Assembly (NCBI GenBank): GCA_964036315.1
Contig: OZ038509.1
Location: forward strand, 26,286,522 to 26,350,521
From: Acanthosepion esculentum
Taxonomy: Eukaryota > Mollusca > Cephalopoda > Sepiida > Sepiidae
Direction: 5' to 3'
DNA: 64,000 nucleotides
Shown in pieces: positions 1-10,435 of the stretch (position 1 is its first letter; every line of letters starts with the position of its first letter). Position numbers and translations under genes: made by a program. The notes under the pieces were generated by a model, which was given only the letters and a program-made list of their open reading frames with translations, ran no database searches and was not told the origin of the DNA.

Positions 1-950
1 AAAAAAAAAAACTTGCTTCTATCAAAGGAAACTACTCATGTGACATTATTTCAACAATGTGCATCCGTACTTTCGTTGTAGACGATTTTAAATACAATTT
101 TGGAATATTAAAAATTATTTTTAAAATAATTATGGTTGTCAGATTTTAATAAGCTTTCAAATTTATGATCTTTAAAAAGTAGAGAACATAATATATCATT
201 TCCATAAGGTTGCAGAAAGAACTTAATGTATAAATATATAACAACCTTTTGTCATATTGTGTACTTAAAATTGAAAAAAAAAAAGAAAATTAATGTAAAA
301 ATTCATTGTTCATCAAAAAAAATTTTTTCTTTCAGATAATAATTACCTTCGTATATATTATTCAGAAAAGCAATTAAAAATTTTCTTAATTAAATATTGT
401 CTTAGTTTTATTGGGTTTTGTATTTTTACAATTGAGGTAAAAGTTTGGACAATTTCGGACATTTTTTTAACAAAAAAATCGATGATTTAGATTTTTCAGA
501 GTTTTGTGCATTTAATTAAAAAAAAAATTCAGGTTGCAAATAATTTTTTTTTTGTGTTTTCATAAAATTAAGTTCGAGGGGGGTAACAGATATAAAAAAA
601 AAATATTTATACCATGACTTTCAAAGAGACAAACATTTCTAAAATAAGTTCATTCATTTCTGAATAAGTTCTGAAGTTTTCATTAAAATCCAACAAGTAG
701 TTAATTTTTACAAGAATTTCGAAATTAATGTGTCTTTCAACTGACAAAAAAACAACTAAAAAGAAAACGCTAAAAAGGTCAAAATTGGACATACCTAGAA
801 TAAATATACCGTGTCATTTTCAAAAGTATCGCTTGTACTGGGCGGATATTATCATAGCTTCGCTTCGCAAAACGAAGATCAAGAGTGTAGCGGACCGTTG
901 CGGTGAGGATGTGAAGATGTGAGGAGATATCTCTGGGTTAAGATTTCCTG
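1..950. other. AT-rich stretch with no recognised gene
   Basis: Long A and T runs, no ORF beyond about 64 codons, no RNA gene signature and no repeat family seen elsewhere in the window. I see nothing functional here. Confidence 0.6.
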
Positions 951-953
951 CTA

Positions 954-1730
954 GTCCGTCCAGCTACATAGGAATGTTGGACTTTAATGAAGTCCAAAGA
1001 AGACAAAAGAAAACAAACAAGACCGATATACATGGGTAAACAAATATATATTAATAACAAAACAAGTTAAACAAAGACATGAACAGTTTACATATTGTTT
1101 GTATGGAGAAGTTGTGTGTGCGCGTTGTGTTGAGTGTCCGTACGTACGTGTAATGTCCTTAGCGTGTTCCCAGAATATGGGAAACGCTGTATCTGTGAGA
1201 TGTCACATATTGGCCTAAGTAAAAAAAAGAAAGTTTTTTTTACCTCGCCTCCGCGCGAGGTAGCGGCCCAAGGCCTGAGTCGAAAAAGAGAGAGATTTTT
1301 ACCTCATCTCCACGCGAGATGGCCGCCCAAGGCCTAAGTCGGAAAAGAGAAAGAGAGAGAAAGGTCAGCCAGTATTTATACTCGTGGGAGAGAGACCCCT
1401 GTTGAAGGATTAAGGAAATGAGGAGGAGCTAACTCCGACAACAGGGAGTCTTTACACATGCAGGCACGTTTCTGGCTGATAAGTCGAATGCGGGACAAGC
1501 ATATACGATTGCAGTAGTTGCAGCTGAAAGTCCGGCCTCGGCTCGATGGCATGGCGCTGCAGTACTTCCCCTTCTGCCTCTTGTCCCCGAGAACGGCCCT
1601 GCAGGTATTTTCAAACAAGAAACAGCATGGTTGGTGGTGAGACGCCAGGCGTCACGGTTCTCAGCTAGGATTAATCATAAGCAATGGTTGATGTGATAGG
1701 CACCAAAGGAATTTTTTTAACTGGACGGAC
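954..1730. mobile_element. Possible unclassified element with 10-bp inverted ends
   Basis: GTCCGTCCAG at 954-963 is matched by its reverse complement at 1721-1730. The interior is more GC-rich than its surroundings. On the minus strand a TATA-like motif lies near 1371-1380 and purine-rich tracts follow. Two tandem ~60-bp copies (1212-1330) each contain a GC-rich hairpin. This could be a degenerate LTR or MITE. No coding similarity was recognised, and the 10-bp ends could be chance. Confidence 0.25.
1212..1345. repeat. Tandem ~60-bp hairpin repeat, two copies plus a start
   Basis: The word GGCCTAAG/GGCCTGAG recurs at 1212, 1272 and 1331. Each unit has a purine-rich run, a poly-T stretch and a short GC hairpin (CCTCGC...GCGAGG in the first unit, decayed in the second). 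It resembles duplicated promoter or enhancer-like blocks of an LTR U3 region, but that reading is inference. Confidence 0.5.
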
Positions 1731-1784
1731 ATACAGACATTAAGAAAGAAATATTTTATATGTAATATTTCTTTTTTACTTAAC

Positions 1785-1809
1785 CCACCACCACCACCAC
1801 CACCACCAC
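1785..1809. repeat. (CCA)n microsatellite
   Basis: Eight consecutive CCA units. Confidence 0.95.
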
Positions 1810-2153
1810 AAGATCAGGTTGTGACACAAAGTAGGTTTAATGTGCGGAGCCTGAGAGCGTACACCCGGGCTAGGAAAAAATTTGCCTGCGACCGTCGATT
1901 GCGCTGGCGTCGGTGCGAGTACCGATCCCTCTCTTTGGTGCAATGAGAGGGCGTGGCCTCGGGCAACTGTTCCCCAGGGCTGGGCACCTCTCAGTATAAT
2001 TTTCCTCAGTTGCGACTCTGTCCTTTGACGGAGAGATGAGGAATAGGGTGTTACAAACTACTTTAGAGTAATTTACGCACAATTTTATATATAATATTTT
2101 ATGTTGTTTGTGTCGTGACTGTAGCCCCTGCCTTAAAGAAATACAAAAGATAG

Positions 2154-2848
2154 CGTGGAATCTTCCACGTCTGCCAGTCACCCACCGCGGAGAAATGTAC
2201 TCTTCCTTGTTGTAATTATCGTGAAAATCAAACATACATACATGGAAATCGTGACAAGCATTCATTGGCTAATCTACTGAAAATAGCTCGCTGATTGGTC
2301 AGTTCCGACCAATCAAATCGCCTGCACGCGTCAAATCTGTTTTCGCGCTCAATACGCTCTGAGCCGATCACGTGTTACATCATCTTATATAAACAAAACA
2401 CGAGTGGTTCTCATTCTCTTTCTTTCTCGCGTCTCATTCCTTGCTGCCAAAATGTAACCTTCAAAGACTCCCGTCTTGTCCATGCCGTCAGACGTTAAAG
2501 AACATTACAACATTCACGCAAGTGCAATTCTTAACTCTTCTGAACTCTTTTGGTCCAATAGACAATTCCTAACATACTCATTCTTCTAAACTACAGTTTA
2601 ATAATTAATTCAACCCTTATGTGCTCAGGTACAAATATTTCCAAATATAAGAGACATAACTCTATCAAACCTTTAGCTTATGTACATGTGCACTAAGACC
2701 AATAAATTCAATTGTTATGTTTTGAATCATTATTTTCTGTCTTGTATTAATTGTTGTGGATGGAAGATTATTGAACACACCCAATTTTAAGCCTTCTCAC
2801 CATTCAAACCTTCTGACATCTTCTAACACCCTTCACACATCTGCAACA
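2154..2848 (+). mobile_element. Solo LTR, family shared with 44913-46302
   Basis: A 695-bp segment with a homologue at 44913-46302. It starts CGTGGAATCTTCCACG (TG expected, TG in the other copy) and ends GCAACA. It is flanked by the 4-bp duplication ATAG (2150-2153 and 2849-2852). A TATA-like TATATAAAC lies near 2385 and an AATAAA signal near 2701. No coding interior lies beside it, so it is a solo LTR. A 4-bp TSD fits Gypsy-type or related LTR elements. The orientation follows from the TATA and AATAAA order. Confidence 0.8.
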
Positions 2849-3023
2849 ATAGTACTCTCAAGCACAATCCACACCTTATGAAGGGCTTTATCTATGTAAA
2901 AATATGTGCGATTTTTTTTCCAAAATTGCTCAGTGTAAAATGTCATGAAGCCATTTCTTACCTTAGGTCTCTGGTCGGGACTCGGAAAGAAATGAGTATA
3001 CATCATAATCCAAAGGAAATAAA

Positions 3024-3046
3024 ACAACAACAACAACAACAACAAC

Positions 3047-3092
<46 letters not shown>
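3024..3092. repeat. (AAC)n(AAT)n LINE tail microsatellite
   Basis: About eight AAC units pass into about fifteen AAT units directly after the R2-like 3' UTR, so it probably grew from that element's 3' tail. Confidence 0.9.
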
Positions 3093-3093
<1 letters not shown>

Positions 3094-3239
3094 GTGTATC
3101 TTGAAGTGGAAATCGGGATTTATTGCTTATGTATGGAAGGCCAGAGGTAGTCATCAGCCATTGTGGAATGAAATGAAAATACTGGACAAGTCAGGATACT
3201 GGACAGTTAGACATTTGAATGAATCTACGTATATACTAA

Positions 3240-3455
3240 GCTAATGTAGTCTCCCGAATCGGCACCTTCGGATTTTCATTTGTTCCCGTCTCTACAGAAC
3301 AATTTAAATGAGAAAAAATTGGACACCGAAAAAGTCAGCTTAAAACTACCTCACAGCATTCTTCCAACAAAAAAAAAAGAAGAAAAAAAGCGAAGTTTCT
3401 ACAAAAATAGCATCAACAAGCTTGTAGGACGATGGGAGGCAGTTGTTAAAATCTA
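3240..3455 (+). pseudogene. Mariner-type transposase C-terminus, degenerate
   Basis: The frame starting near 3253 reads ESAPSDFHLFPSLQNNLNEK. This matches the stretch of mariner transposases around the third catalytic Asp, where PSD-hydrophobic-H-LF is typical. After a frame change it reads RSFYKNSINKLVGRWEAVV and stops near 3453, like the usual mariner C-terminal 'FY..GI..L..RW' segment. The N-terminal two thirds and clear terminal inverted repeats are missing. It is a dead fragment. Assignment to the Tc1/mariner superfamily is firm, the exact family is not. Confidence 0.7.
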
Positions 3456-3569
3456 GGGTGACTATTTAATTGACTAATAATTTTTTTGTGTGTGGGAGTA
3501 TATATTTCCTTTTTTAATTATCCAATCGGGTACGAAGAGTTGCAATATATAATATAGGACTAATTAATA

Positions 3570-4180
3570 CTTCAGAATATGGCTGTTTTTGTTTTTTGTT
3601 CTTTCAGATTAAATTAATGTTAATGCTGATACTGATACCGGCGTTTACAGCTTTATTTTACAGCATTGTAGCTTGTGTTTTGCTTTTTGTTTTTTGTTTT
3701 TTCAGATTAAATTAATGTTAATGCTGATACTGATACCGGCGTTTACAGCTTTATTTTACAGCATTGTAGCTTGTGTTTTGCTTTTTGTTTTTTGTTTTTT
3801 CAGATTAAATTAATGTTAATGCTGATACTGATACCGGTGTTTACAGCTTTATTTTACAGCATTGTAGCTTGTGTTTTGCTTTTTGTTTTTTCAGATTAAA
3901 TTAATGTTAATGCTGATACTGATACCGGCGTTTACAGCTTTATTTTACAGCATTGTAGCTTGTGTTTTGCTTTTTGTTTTTTGTTTTTTCAGATTAAATT
4001 AATGTTAATGCTGATACTGATACCGATGTTTACAGCTTTATTTTACAGCATTGTAGCTTGTGTTTTGCTTTTTGTTTTTTCAGATTAAATTAATGTTAAT
4101 GCTGATACTGATACCGGCGTTTACAGCTTTATTTTACAGCATTGTAGCTTGTGTTTTGCTTTTTGTTTTTTGTTTTTTTG
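3570..4180. repeat. 98/91-bp minisatellite, six near-identical units
   Basis: The word CAGATTAAATTAATG starts at 3605, 3703, 3801, 3892, 3990 and 4081, giving periods of 98, 98, 91, 98 and 91 bp. The 7-bp difference is one TTTTTTG block in a T/G tract. Each unit has a long T-rich tract followed by CAG, like a splice acceptor. Copies differ by only a few substitutions, so amplification was recent. The array is unrelated in sequence to the 98-bp satellite at 13.3-25.8 kb. Confidence 0.95.
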
Positions 4181-4339
4181 TTTTTTTTAACTGATAGAAA
4201 AGAAATAACTTTAGACGACATTCAACGAGTTTTTTTTTCGGAGAGATCCAATAAGTTTGTCGCAAAACATGCCTCACTCTTGTAAAAATACTTCTACAAC
4301 AAATTCAATCGTGACTTGAAGCGAATCTACATGAGTTTT

Positions 4340-5190
4340 TTTTTAATATTATTGTTCACCCAACTCAAGGCCCAAGAGCCACTCAAGGTAGAGAGTTATT
4401 AAATGGGAAAATAAGAAGCGTATATTATGAGGATGAGTAGGATAGATGAGAAGGTTAAGATCATAGTCTTCGAGAAATTATCCTTTTGAAAGTCTCTTCC
4501 ACAACATAACAATTCTGGAGTGGAACTTCCTCCTTACCGAAGGAATATGAACGGAATGACGGTGTCGACTTGTCATGGCGGTTCCTATGTGTGAAGGTCT
4601 GAACTGGTGGAACTAAATAATAGAGCGATAATTTGAACATTTCAGTCAGTTATGTGCCATGTGTGATACACGCTCAGGCGATCATGTATCTTTCGATACA
4701 TGACTAACGAGGCAGATTTTTTCCCCGCAATATGTTGCCATTTATCTCTGCGGTAGACCAGTTGCCATCCAAGGCTATAGAACCCGGTCCGTCCTGCTAT
4801 TTACCCATAGTTGATGGGAGGAGAAGAAAATGATTCATACCTTTCCCAAGGGTATTAGCAGGTAAGTGAATGTAATGGATCTGAGTGGAATTCGAACTCG
4901 GCTCTCCGATTTCTCAATCCGTACCCTCCTTGCATATTTACTATAAAAATAACGATAAGGTAGTGAGAAGCTAGCAACTATTCGTCTGTGTGGAAAGGGA
5001 CTGTAGAGTGGGAAATAACTCATCCCCCAACAATGCTGTGTAAACGCTTTTGAACTCTGTCAAGACTGGAAAGTGATGATAAGGTAGCTTCAGCCTAAAT
5101 ATGTAAGCAATACTCCATAGATTGAAACAAAACGTCTTTCTTAGATTTATTGACCTATCAGAACGCTTTATTTCGACTCTCAAAAAACAG
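4340..5190 (-). pseudogene. Jockey/CR1-like LINE C-terminus, split by a SINE
   Basis: The minus strand from 5190 downwards reads a reverse-transcriptase C-terminal region: a MEYCLHI-like motif, then GDELFPTLQSLS and RRIVASFSLPYRYFYSKYAR. The tRNA SINE at 4754-4935 interrupts it. The text resumes at lower coordinates with SVHIPSVRRKFHSR and FLEDYDLNL, the usual end of this LINE type. Stops and frameshifts are present. Related remnants lie at 8930-10115, 28640-29060, 40981-41405, 46440-46950, 57350-57720 and 62040-63015. Confidence 0.65.
4754..4935 (-). mobile_element. tRNA-derived SINE (type T), minus orientation
   Basis: On the minus strand it has a weak tRNA-like head with a B-box-like GAGTTCGAATTCC, then a conserved body with ATGGGTAAATAGC and ATGGCAACTGGTCTA. 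Copies of the same family lie at 7138-7311, 28237-28408, 41425-41610 and 58719-58916. It sits inside a LINE remnant and is younger than it. The A box is decayed. Confidence 0.8.
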
Positions 5191-6170
5191 CTTACTCATC
5201 CTACTAACTTCCATATAAGGAAGGATATCAACCAGTTTAATAAGAGTCATGTCCGTTCGTCACTCCGACGCCGTTACATACACACGCACATATGCACTCT
5301 GTCACCGAACTTACTGTCCAGTCACCTGTTCCACACTGCAACCGACCCAGGTACACACACATAAAGTCACGGCGTTCGTGCGACTTCCTTTCTCCAACGA
5401 CTGACTATAACTTGTTTTCCACTCAGAAGAATTCATTTAATATTTCACGCCGTCTTTAAAAAACTAAAAACTAAAAACGATTCTTACTCAATGTGAAATT
5501 GATCAGAAAGAATATGTTTATTTAAAATAAATTTATGTGAAAAGAAGAATGTAAAGGCTTGATCAAAAAATTCTTTTGAGTGCTTAATAGAAATTAAGCT
5601 AATTACAAAAATGTTCGTGTGAATGTAGGAATTACGTTGAGATGCAAAAAACGATTATCTCCCTTTGGTGAGATATTCACGTGGGTCAAGTGACGATCGT
5701 CTATTGTCGTCACACCATACATTGACGAAAGCGGCAAGTCAATTTCGGTCGGTTTATAGGTGCCAAACCTCCAGGACATGCTACAGCTTACAAGCGCATG
5801 GCGCTGTTTCTCTTTGAGAATATATCTTTCCCAGACATAAAAGGAAACTATATACGGCTAGCAGTCCTCAATGTGGGAAAACATATGACTCGTTGTTTCC
5901 TGTTCGCGGAATATGGGACCTAATAGATGAATCCGGTCCGCTTGAATCTGGAGTCCTAAACATTGCTTCTCCAGAAACACAAAAGAATCTCCATATTATA
6001 TGTATGACCCTATGTTTTCATTCTCCTTTAACTCTGCTTTCTGTGTTGATATATATTATATTTTTCTCTGCGTAGGACACGTGTAAATCTGTATATATAA
6101 TTTTGTGTATGTCTTAGTGGCATAACACTCTCTCTGAATACAAACCATGTTTGTCATTCTTTTCCTTCCA
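5190..6170. other. Unclassified region
   Basis: No recognised gene or repeat. The part from 5640 to 6100 is less AT-rich, with short ORFs that I do not recognise. Confidence 0.5.
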
Positions 6171-6725
6171 GCCATTCTGTTCCGTCCGTGAAATAATTAA
6201 CAATACATTTTATAGCAAAATGACCAGCAATACATTTTATATGTAGTTGAAGGTATGCAATTATGTTTAAAACATATTTAGTTGAAGCCATAAAATTGTG
6301 TTCGAAATATTTAAATCTCGGCATTAAATAACCCCTAGAGGTTGAAATGCAACTAAAAAAAAATCAACCAACCACCTTTTAATTGCTGCTGTTGACATGC
6401 CCACCAAGACCCGGGGTGCTAGCACCTGTTAGGGTTCCAGCTATGGGCAAATAGTGAACCCCAAAACTAAAACAAAACATTATAAAAATATAGAAATACA
6501 TATTTATATTAAAAATACTAGCAATATATTTTTATAGGAAAATGACCAACAATACATATTTATAGTAAAATTACCAACAATACATTTTACCTGTAGTTGA
6601 AGGCATAAACTTACGTTCAAAATATATCTGTACTTGAAGCTACAAAACTGTGTACAAAATATTTAGATTTTGGCATTAAATAACCCCTAGAGATTGATAT
6701 GCCACTAAAGGAAATCAACCAACAT
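6170..6725 (-). repeat. Interspersed repeat family X, two minus-strand partial copies
   Basis: Repeated words of the type AATACATTTTATAGCAAAATGACC, in shorter decayed forms, run through 6200-6620. Both copies end in the tail 'GGCATTAAATAACCCCTAGAG...TGCCACTAAA' (near 6320-6360 and 6670-6715). The segment 6395-6475 is the reverse complement of parts of 10855-10890 and 38060-38100. The same family lies at 10620-11010, 37555-38240 and 56535-56865. It is non-coding and its class is unknown. Its tail equals that of the 5S SINEs. Confidence 0.65.
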
Positions 6726-6871
6726 GAAAGAACTCTTTCATGACATTAATTCATATAATATTCTACAATTTCTTAAAGAATTCAAACTGTATTCTAAAAT
6801 AACTTCGACAAAACTACAACATAAAACACACACATCACCGCCTCTAGCAATTATGTCCATACAAACTTATA

Positions 6872-7060
6872 CATGGTGTCCATAAAGTTCGTGTGCACTT
6901 TAAAAATTTATAACTTTATTTGTATTTGCGATAGAAATAATTTGTAAAAAGTATTAGAAAGAAGTAAATCTATATTTTTTAAGGTTTTATTGAAATTTTA
7001 TTAAAGTTTCCACATGTCCTCCATCATTAGCAATACAGAGGGTAATACGAGTCAATACGA
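6872..7060 (-). pseudogene. Mariner-like DNA transposon end with transposase C-terminal scrap
   Basis: The minus strand of about 6990-7053 reads TRITLCIANDGGHVETLI and then a stop. This resembles the extreme C-terminus of a transposase group ending in 'GGH.E'. About 180 bp beyond, the sequence TGGTGTCCATAAAGTTC at 6874 looks like a terminal inverted repeat. Only the 3' end remains. The superfamily is inferred from memory. Confidence 0.4.
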
Positions 7061-7137
7061 ACGATCCTTTCCTTTACTGCATAGTACATGCTTCACCAGG
7101 GCTACATAGAGTTTTAAATTCAGAGTATTCCTTCTCC

Positions 7138-7311
7138 TAGACGGGTTGCCACCCAAGGCTATAGAACTGTGTCTTTAGCTATTTACCCATAGCTGGTGGG
7201 AGAAGAGTTGGATTCATGCCTTTCTCAGGGGCATTGGCACGTAAGTGAACTGAACTGGAACCGACTCTCCGTTTCCTCAATCCGAGTCGTAATCCATTAC
7301 TTCACCGTGCC
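7138..7311 (-). mobile_element. tRNA-derived SINE (type T), minus orientation
   Basis: Same family as 4754-4935. It runs from the GGCAACTGGTCTA-like tail at 7138 to the head complement CACCGTGCC at 7311, including CAATCCGAG and TTTACCCATAGCTGG. Moderately diverged. Confidence 0.75.
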
Positions 7312-7712
7312 TCACTTAAGCATTAAAATAATTATATTTAAAAGTTGAAAATAAAAATTAGTAGGAAAAAAAAACGTTTCTCTTTCTTTTGACAAGATGA
7401 ATTTACTGGTGTTTTAAGGGGCGCTTGGAAGCCACGTGACAGACTTTTGGTAAGAACAGTTTGTCGCCATCTCCTGTCTTCTTCAATCCCGTTTATCTTT
7501 TATCCTTTCCTCACAGGCATACACGATAGTCAGTTGCGGTTTGGCTTACCACAAAGGACGGTACAATTCCCATGCGCCCAAATAGGAACTTAAGACATAT
7601 CTCATGTCGATGCTGGTCCTTCTTTGGGACGTTACAAGTAAGACCCTCTTTTTATTGGTCCTTTTCACATACTGCTTGCCTTTTTATATAAGTACATTAA
7701 TCTTACTGCGCG

Positions 7713-7720
<8 letters not shown>

Positions 7721-7770
<50 letters not shown>
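7721..7770. repeat. (TA)n microsatellite
   Basis: About 25 TA units directly abutting a Tigger-like MITE. Confidence 0.95.
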
Positions 7771-7774
<4 letters not shown>

Positions 7775-7965
7775 TAACCCGGATATAAGAGATCCTGATA
7801 TAAGATAAACCCGGATATAAGAGAGATTTTATCTGGTTCCAAATTAGAGCCATACTTACCTAAACAAAATAGATCAAACCCGGATATAAGAGAACCCGGA
7901 TATAAGAGAACCCGGATATAAGAGACTTCTTCTCCGGTCCCAACAACGTTCTTATATCCGGGTTA

Positions 7966-7969
<4 letters not shown>
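7771..7969. mobile_element. Tigger/pogo-like MITE, copy A
   Basis: Inverted termini AGTGTAACCCGGATATAAG and its complement, with the motif CCCGGATATAAGAGA repeated several times internally. It is embedded in (TA)n. The terminal sequence resembles pogo/Tigger ends (CAGTG-AACC-CGATATAA), and those elements insert at TA. There is no transposase, so it is non-autonomous. Homologues lie at 8151-8337, 29651-29836 and 58535-58685. Confidence 0.8.

Positions 7970-8016
<47 letters not shown>
7970..8016. repeat. (TA)n microsatellite
   Basis: About 23 TA units on the other side of MITE copy A. With 7721-7770 it may be one tract split by the insertion, or a tract grown from the TA target duplication. 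Confidence 0.95.
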
Positions 8017-8021
<5 letters not shown>

Positions 8022-8150
8022 TGCGTATTTCAGTTTTGTTTGTATATAAAACATTTTCATGTACAGCTCATATTAGGAGTTCGTTTTTTGTGTTGTACAC
8101 GTTCTTCGTTCTGTCTCATTACATTGTTAGTTTATCACGGATATATAATA

Positions 8151-8337
8151 CAGTGTAACCCGGATATAAGAGAGTTGGCGGGACCGGAACCGAAGTATCT
8201 TATATCCGGGTTTCTCTTATATCCGGGTTTGGTCTATTATATATACATTAACACAGGCTCTAATTTGGGACCAGATAAAATCTATCTTATATCCGGGTTT
8301 CTCTTATATCCGGGTCTCTTATATCCGGGTTACACTG
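8151..8337. mobile_element. Tigger/pogo-like MITE, copy B
   Basis: Starts CAGTGTAACCCGGATA and ends with the complement ATCCGGGTTACACTG. TA flanks both ends. The interior is reversed relative to copy A and shares the 'CTCTAATTTGGGACCAGA' block. Confidence 0.85.
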
Positions 8338-8379
8338 TAATGTGTTTTGTCAGGACCGGATCACAAACAACGAAGTTCT

Positions 8380-8875
8380 CCTCTGCCCAGAGACGGAGAA
8401 CTTAGAAACCATTATAACTCGTCACCGATTTCGAAGGGCCGGACAATTTGCCCGAATGCCAGTCATCCATCTTACCAAAACAAATGCTTTTTTTTTCTGG
8501 CAAGAGACCACGTAGAGCTCCACATCGTCAAATTCAAGGATCAGCTCAGAAACACCTTGCTAAGGACAGAAATCGATCCGGTCAATTGACAGACAGAAGC
8601 TACTGAAAGAACCAATTGGAAAAGAGCAGTCCATGAAAAAAAAAACAACTTCCTTTGAAAACCCCAGAAGACAAATAGAAGTGACGAAGAGATCCCAAAT
8701 AAAATCCAGAGCTATCCATCCCTTGAGCCATTCTACCCTACCATGTGGTTGCCACAGACGTCGCTTCAGATCCAACATAGGACTCATTTCACACAGAAGG
8801 AAATGTCGATGAGCATCTCGATGTTCAGCAACGTGATCCACCAACGACGACGACGACGACGCTTATAATGGGCCG
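8380..8875 (+). pseudogene. LINE C-terminus with terminal zinc-finger-like motif
   Basis: Frame-shifted text reads RFRRAGQFARMP, then LTKQMLFFSGKRPRRAP in one frame and KFKDQLRNTLLRTEIDPVN in another. PCGCHRRRFRSNIGLISHRR and a stop end it near 8810. The last motif is a degraded zinc finger of the 'C.C....SRIGL.SH.R' type that closes many animal non-LTR retrotransposon ORFs. A short GAC repeat follows at about 8844-8861. It is dead and 5'-truncated. Confidence 0.65.
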
Positions 8876-8929
8876 TGGAGAGTAAAGAAAGCCACGAGTT
8901 ATTCTCTCTCACTTTCCAAGCAACCCATT

Positions 8930-10115
8930 ATATTAAAAAGACTTACTGATATTAAATATTCTTATCTTCGTACAAAGGTATACTGCTGTCATATCGCGCC
9001 TGGTGATCTTGCTATTCATCTCGAGGTTGTGGGCAAAATTCAAAGAAGGATCTGTAATGTAATCGATCCTGACCTGGCATCTCAACTTCAGTCACTTTCT
9101 CACCGACGTGTCGTGGCTTCCCTCTGCCATATTAATAGCGTCAGACCCAGTGATTTTCAACGTTTTTAAGCAACGGCACATACTTCTAAGCCTCTATAAA
9201 TAAACCTCTGGGGATGCAAAGAATGATTCGATTCTTTTGGCCGAGATGAATTCACGAGAGTCAATTTTCACTGATATGAAGCGGAATGATTATATTGAAT
9301 CAATTGCCAGGCATTTCTTCTCACCAGTTTCCATTCATCCGTGCACTGAAAATGGCTGCCACATCGGGTCTGGTGTTCCTGCTATATATCTGGAGATACT
9401 TGACAGAAATTCAAAGAATGGTCTGTAATGTAACCGATCATGACCTGGCATCTCAACTTCAGTCAATTTCTCACCTACGTGACGTGGCTTCCCTCTGTCA
9501 TAGTAATTTCTCCTCTGTATCCATCTTGCGTGTTTACAAATCTACCATTCTCCTGTGCATTGAATACTGTTGTCATATCTGGTCAGTCGTTTCTGCTGTA
9601 TATCTCTAGATTCTTGACAAGATCCAAAGAAGGATCTGTAATGTAACCGATCCTGAGTTGGTATCTCGACTTCAGTCACTTTATCACCAACATGATGTGG
9701 CTTCCCTCTGTCTTTTCTACACATATTTTCATGGCTACTGCTCTGACGAACTTTTTCCCCTGGTGCTCCGATTGCGTGAATTAAGGCGTGCTACTAGATT
9801 GGCATTTAGGTCCCACTCTTACCGTTGAATTAATTAAATATAAACGCCACTTCTACTCCAATATTTTCTTTCATCGCACTTCTCGCCTGTGGAACTCCCT
9901 TCCGTTTACTTGCTTCCCTGATAACTACAATCTTCAAAAATTTAAATGCAACGACAATCACCATCTTCTGTGGACTTGAACCCCGTTCATCTTTTATCAT
10001 TTCCTCAAGTCACCTTATACCCAGTCTTTTCTCTCATTTTCATTCCCTGTTACCCACTGCGTACTAGTGGCATTACCGCCTTGATTGGAGTGAAATAATT
10101 TTTAAAAAAAGGAAA
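8930..10115 (+). pseudogene. Jockey/CR1-like LINE 3' end with triplicated segment
   Basis: The text RICNVIDPDLASQLQSLSHR is recognisable three times (from about 9037, 9411 and 9627), each time preceded by a CCHIWS-like motif. It continues through SDELFPLV, a TRLAFRSHSY-like stretch, FFHRTSRLWNSLPF and CFPDNYNLQKFK, then stops near 9978. This is the C-terminal end of a reverse-transcriptase ORF. The 3' UTR ends around 10070-10115 with CTAGTGGCATTACCGCCTTG and an A-rich tail, as in the related copies. Internal duplication and stops make it non-functional. Confidence 0.75.
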
Positions 10116-10435
10116 AAAAAGGAAATGCTTTTATTAAACAGCACTTCCGCTGCTGTAGCCGTAATTATACGTTTTATGAAAGTTATTGCTGTTGACGTAT
10201 ATGTACGTTTTCAAGATACCATGAAATTTCTGACCTAGTGTTTGTGTTATAATCTAATTAACGCTATTTCCAAACAAGTGTAGACGCATACAAGAGTGTA
10301 ATACTACCTGTTTTGTGATGTAATCTTATTATATTGCGTATGGGGGTGTCATTTAGCTTCGTCTATAGTGTAGGGTATCCGATCGAACTCAAAATGGCAG
10401 CGCTCATGAAAATTCACCGTCATCGTCTTTATAAT

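Larger units (their letters stand above)
2125..3092 (+). pseudogene. R2-like LINE 3' end, interrupted by a solo LTR
   Basis: The last codons of an R2-like LINE ORF are readable on both sides of the LTR at 2154-2848. CLKEIQKI is encoded just before it, and VLSSTIHTL followed by RALSM-stop just after it. These match the C-terminus of the fragment at 43523-44191, which reads CLKEIQKIVLTSAAHTL. The 3' UTR (about 2900-3020) also matches the sequence downstream of that copy, and ends in (AAC)n(AAT)n. The copy is 5'-truncated and defective. A stop codon interrupts HTL/RALSM. Confidence 0.75.

Noticed and set aside
1870..2040. Gag-type zinc knuckle on the minus strand (RCPALGNSC)
   Set aside because: Only the first half of a CCHC-like pattern is seen. 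The remaining Cys/His are absent in any frame, so the match is too weak.
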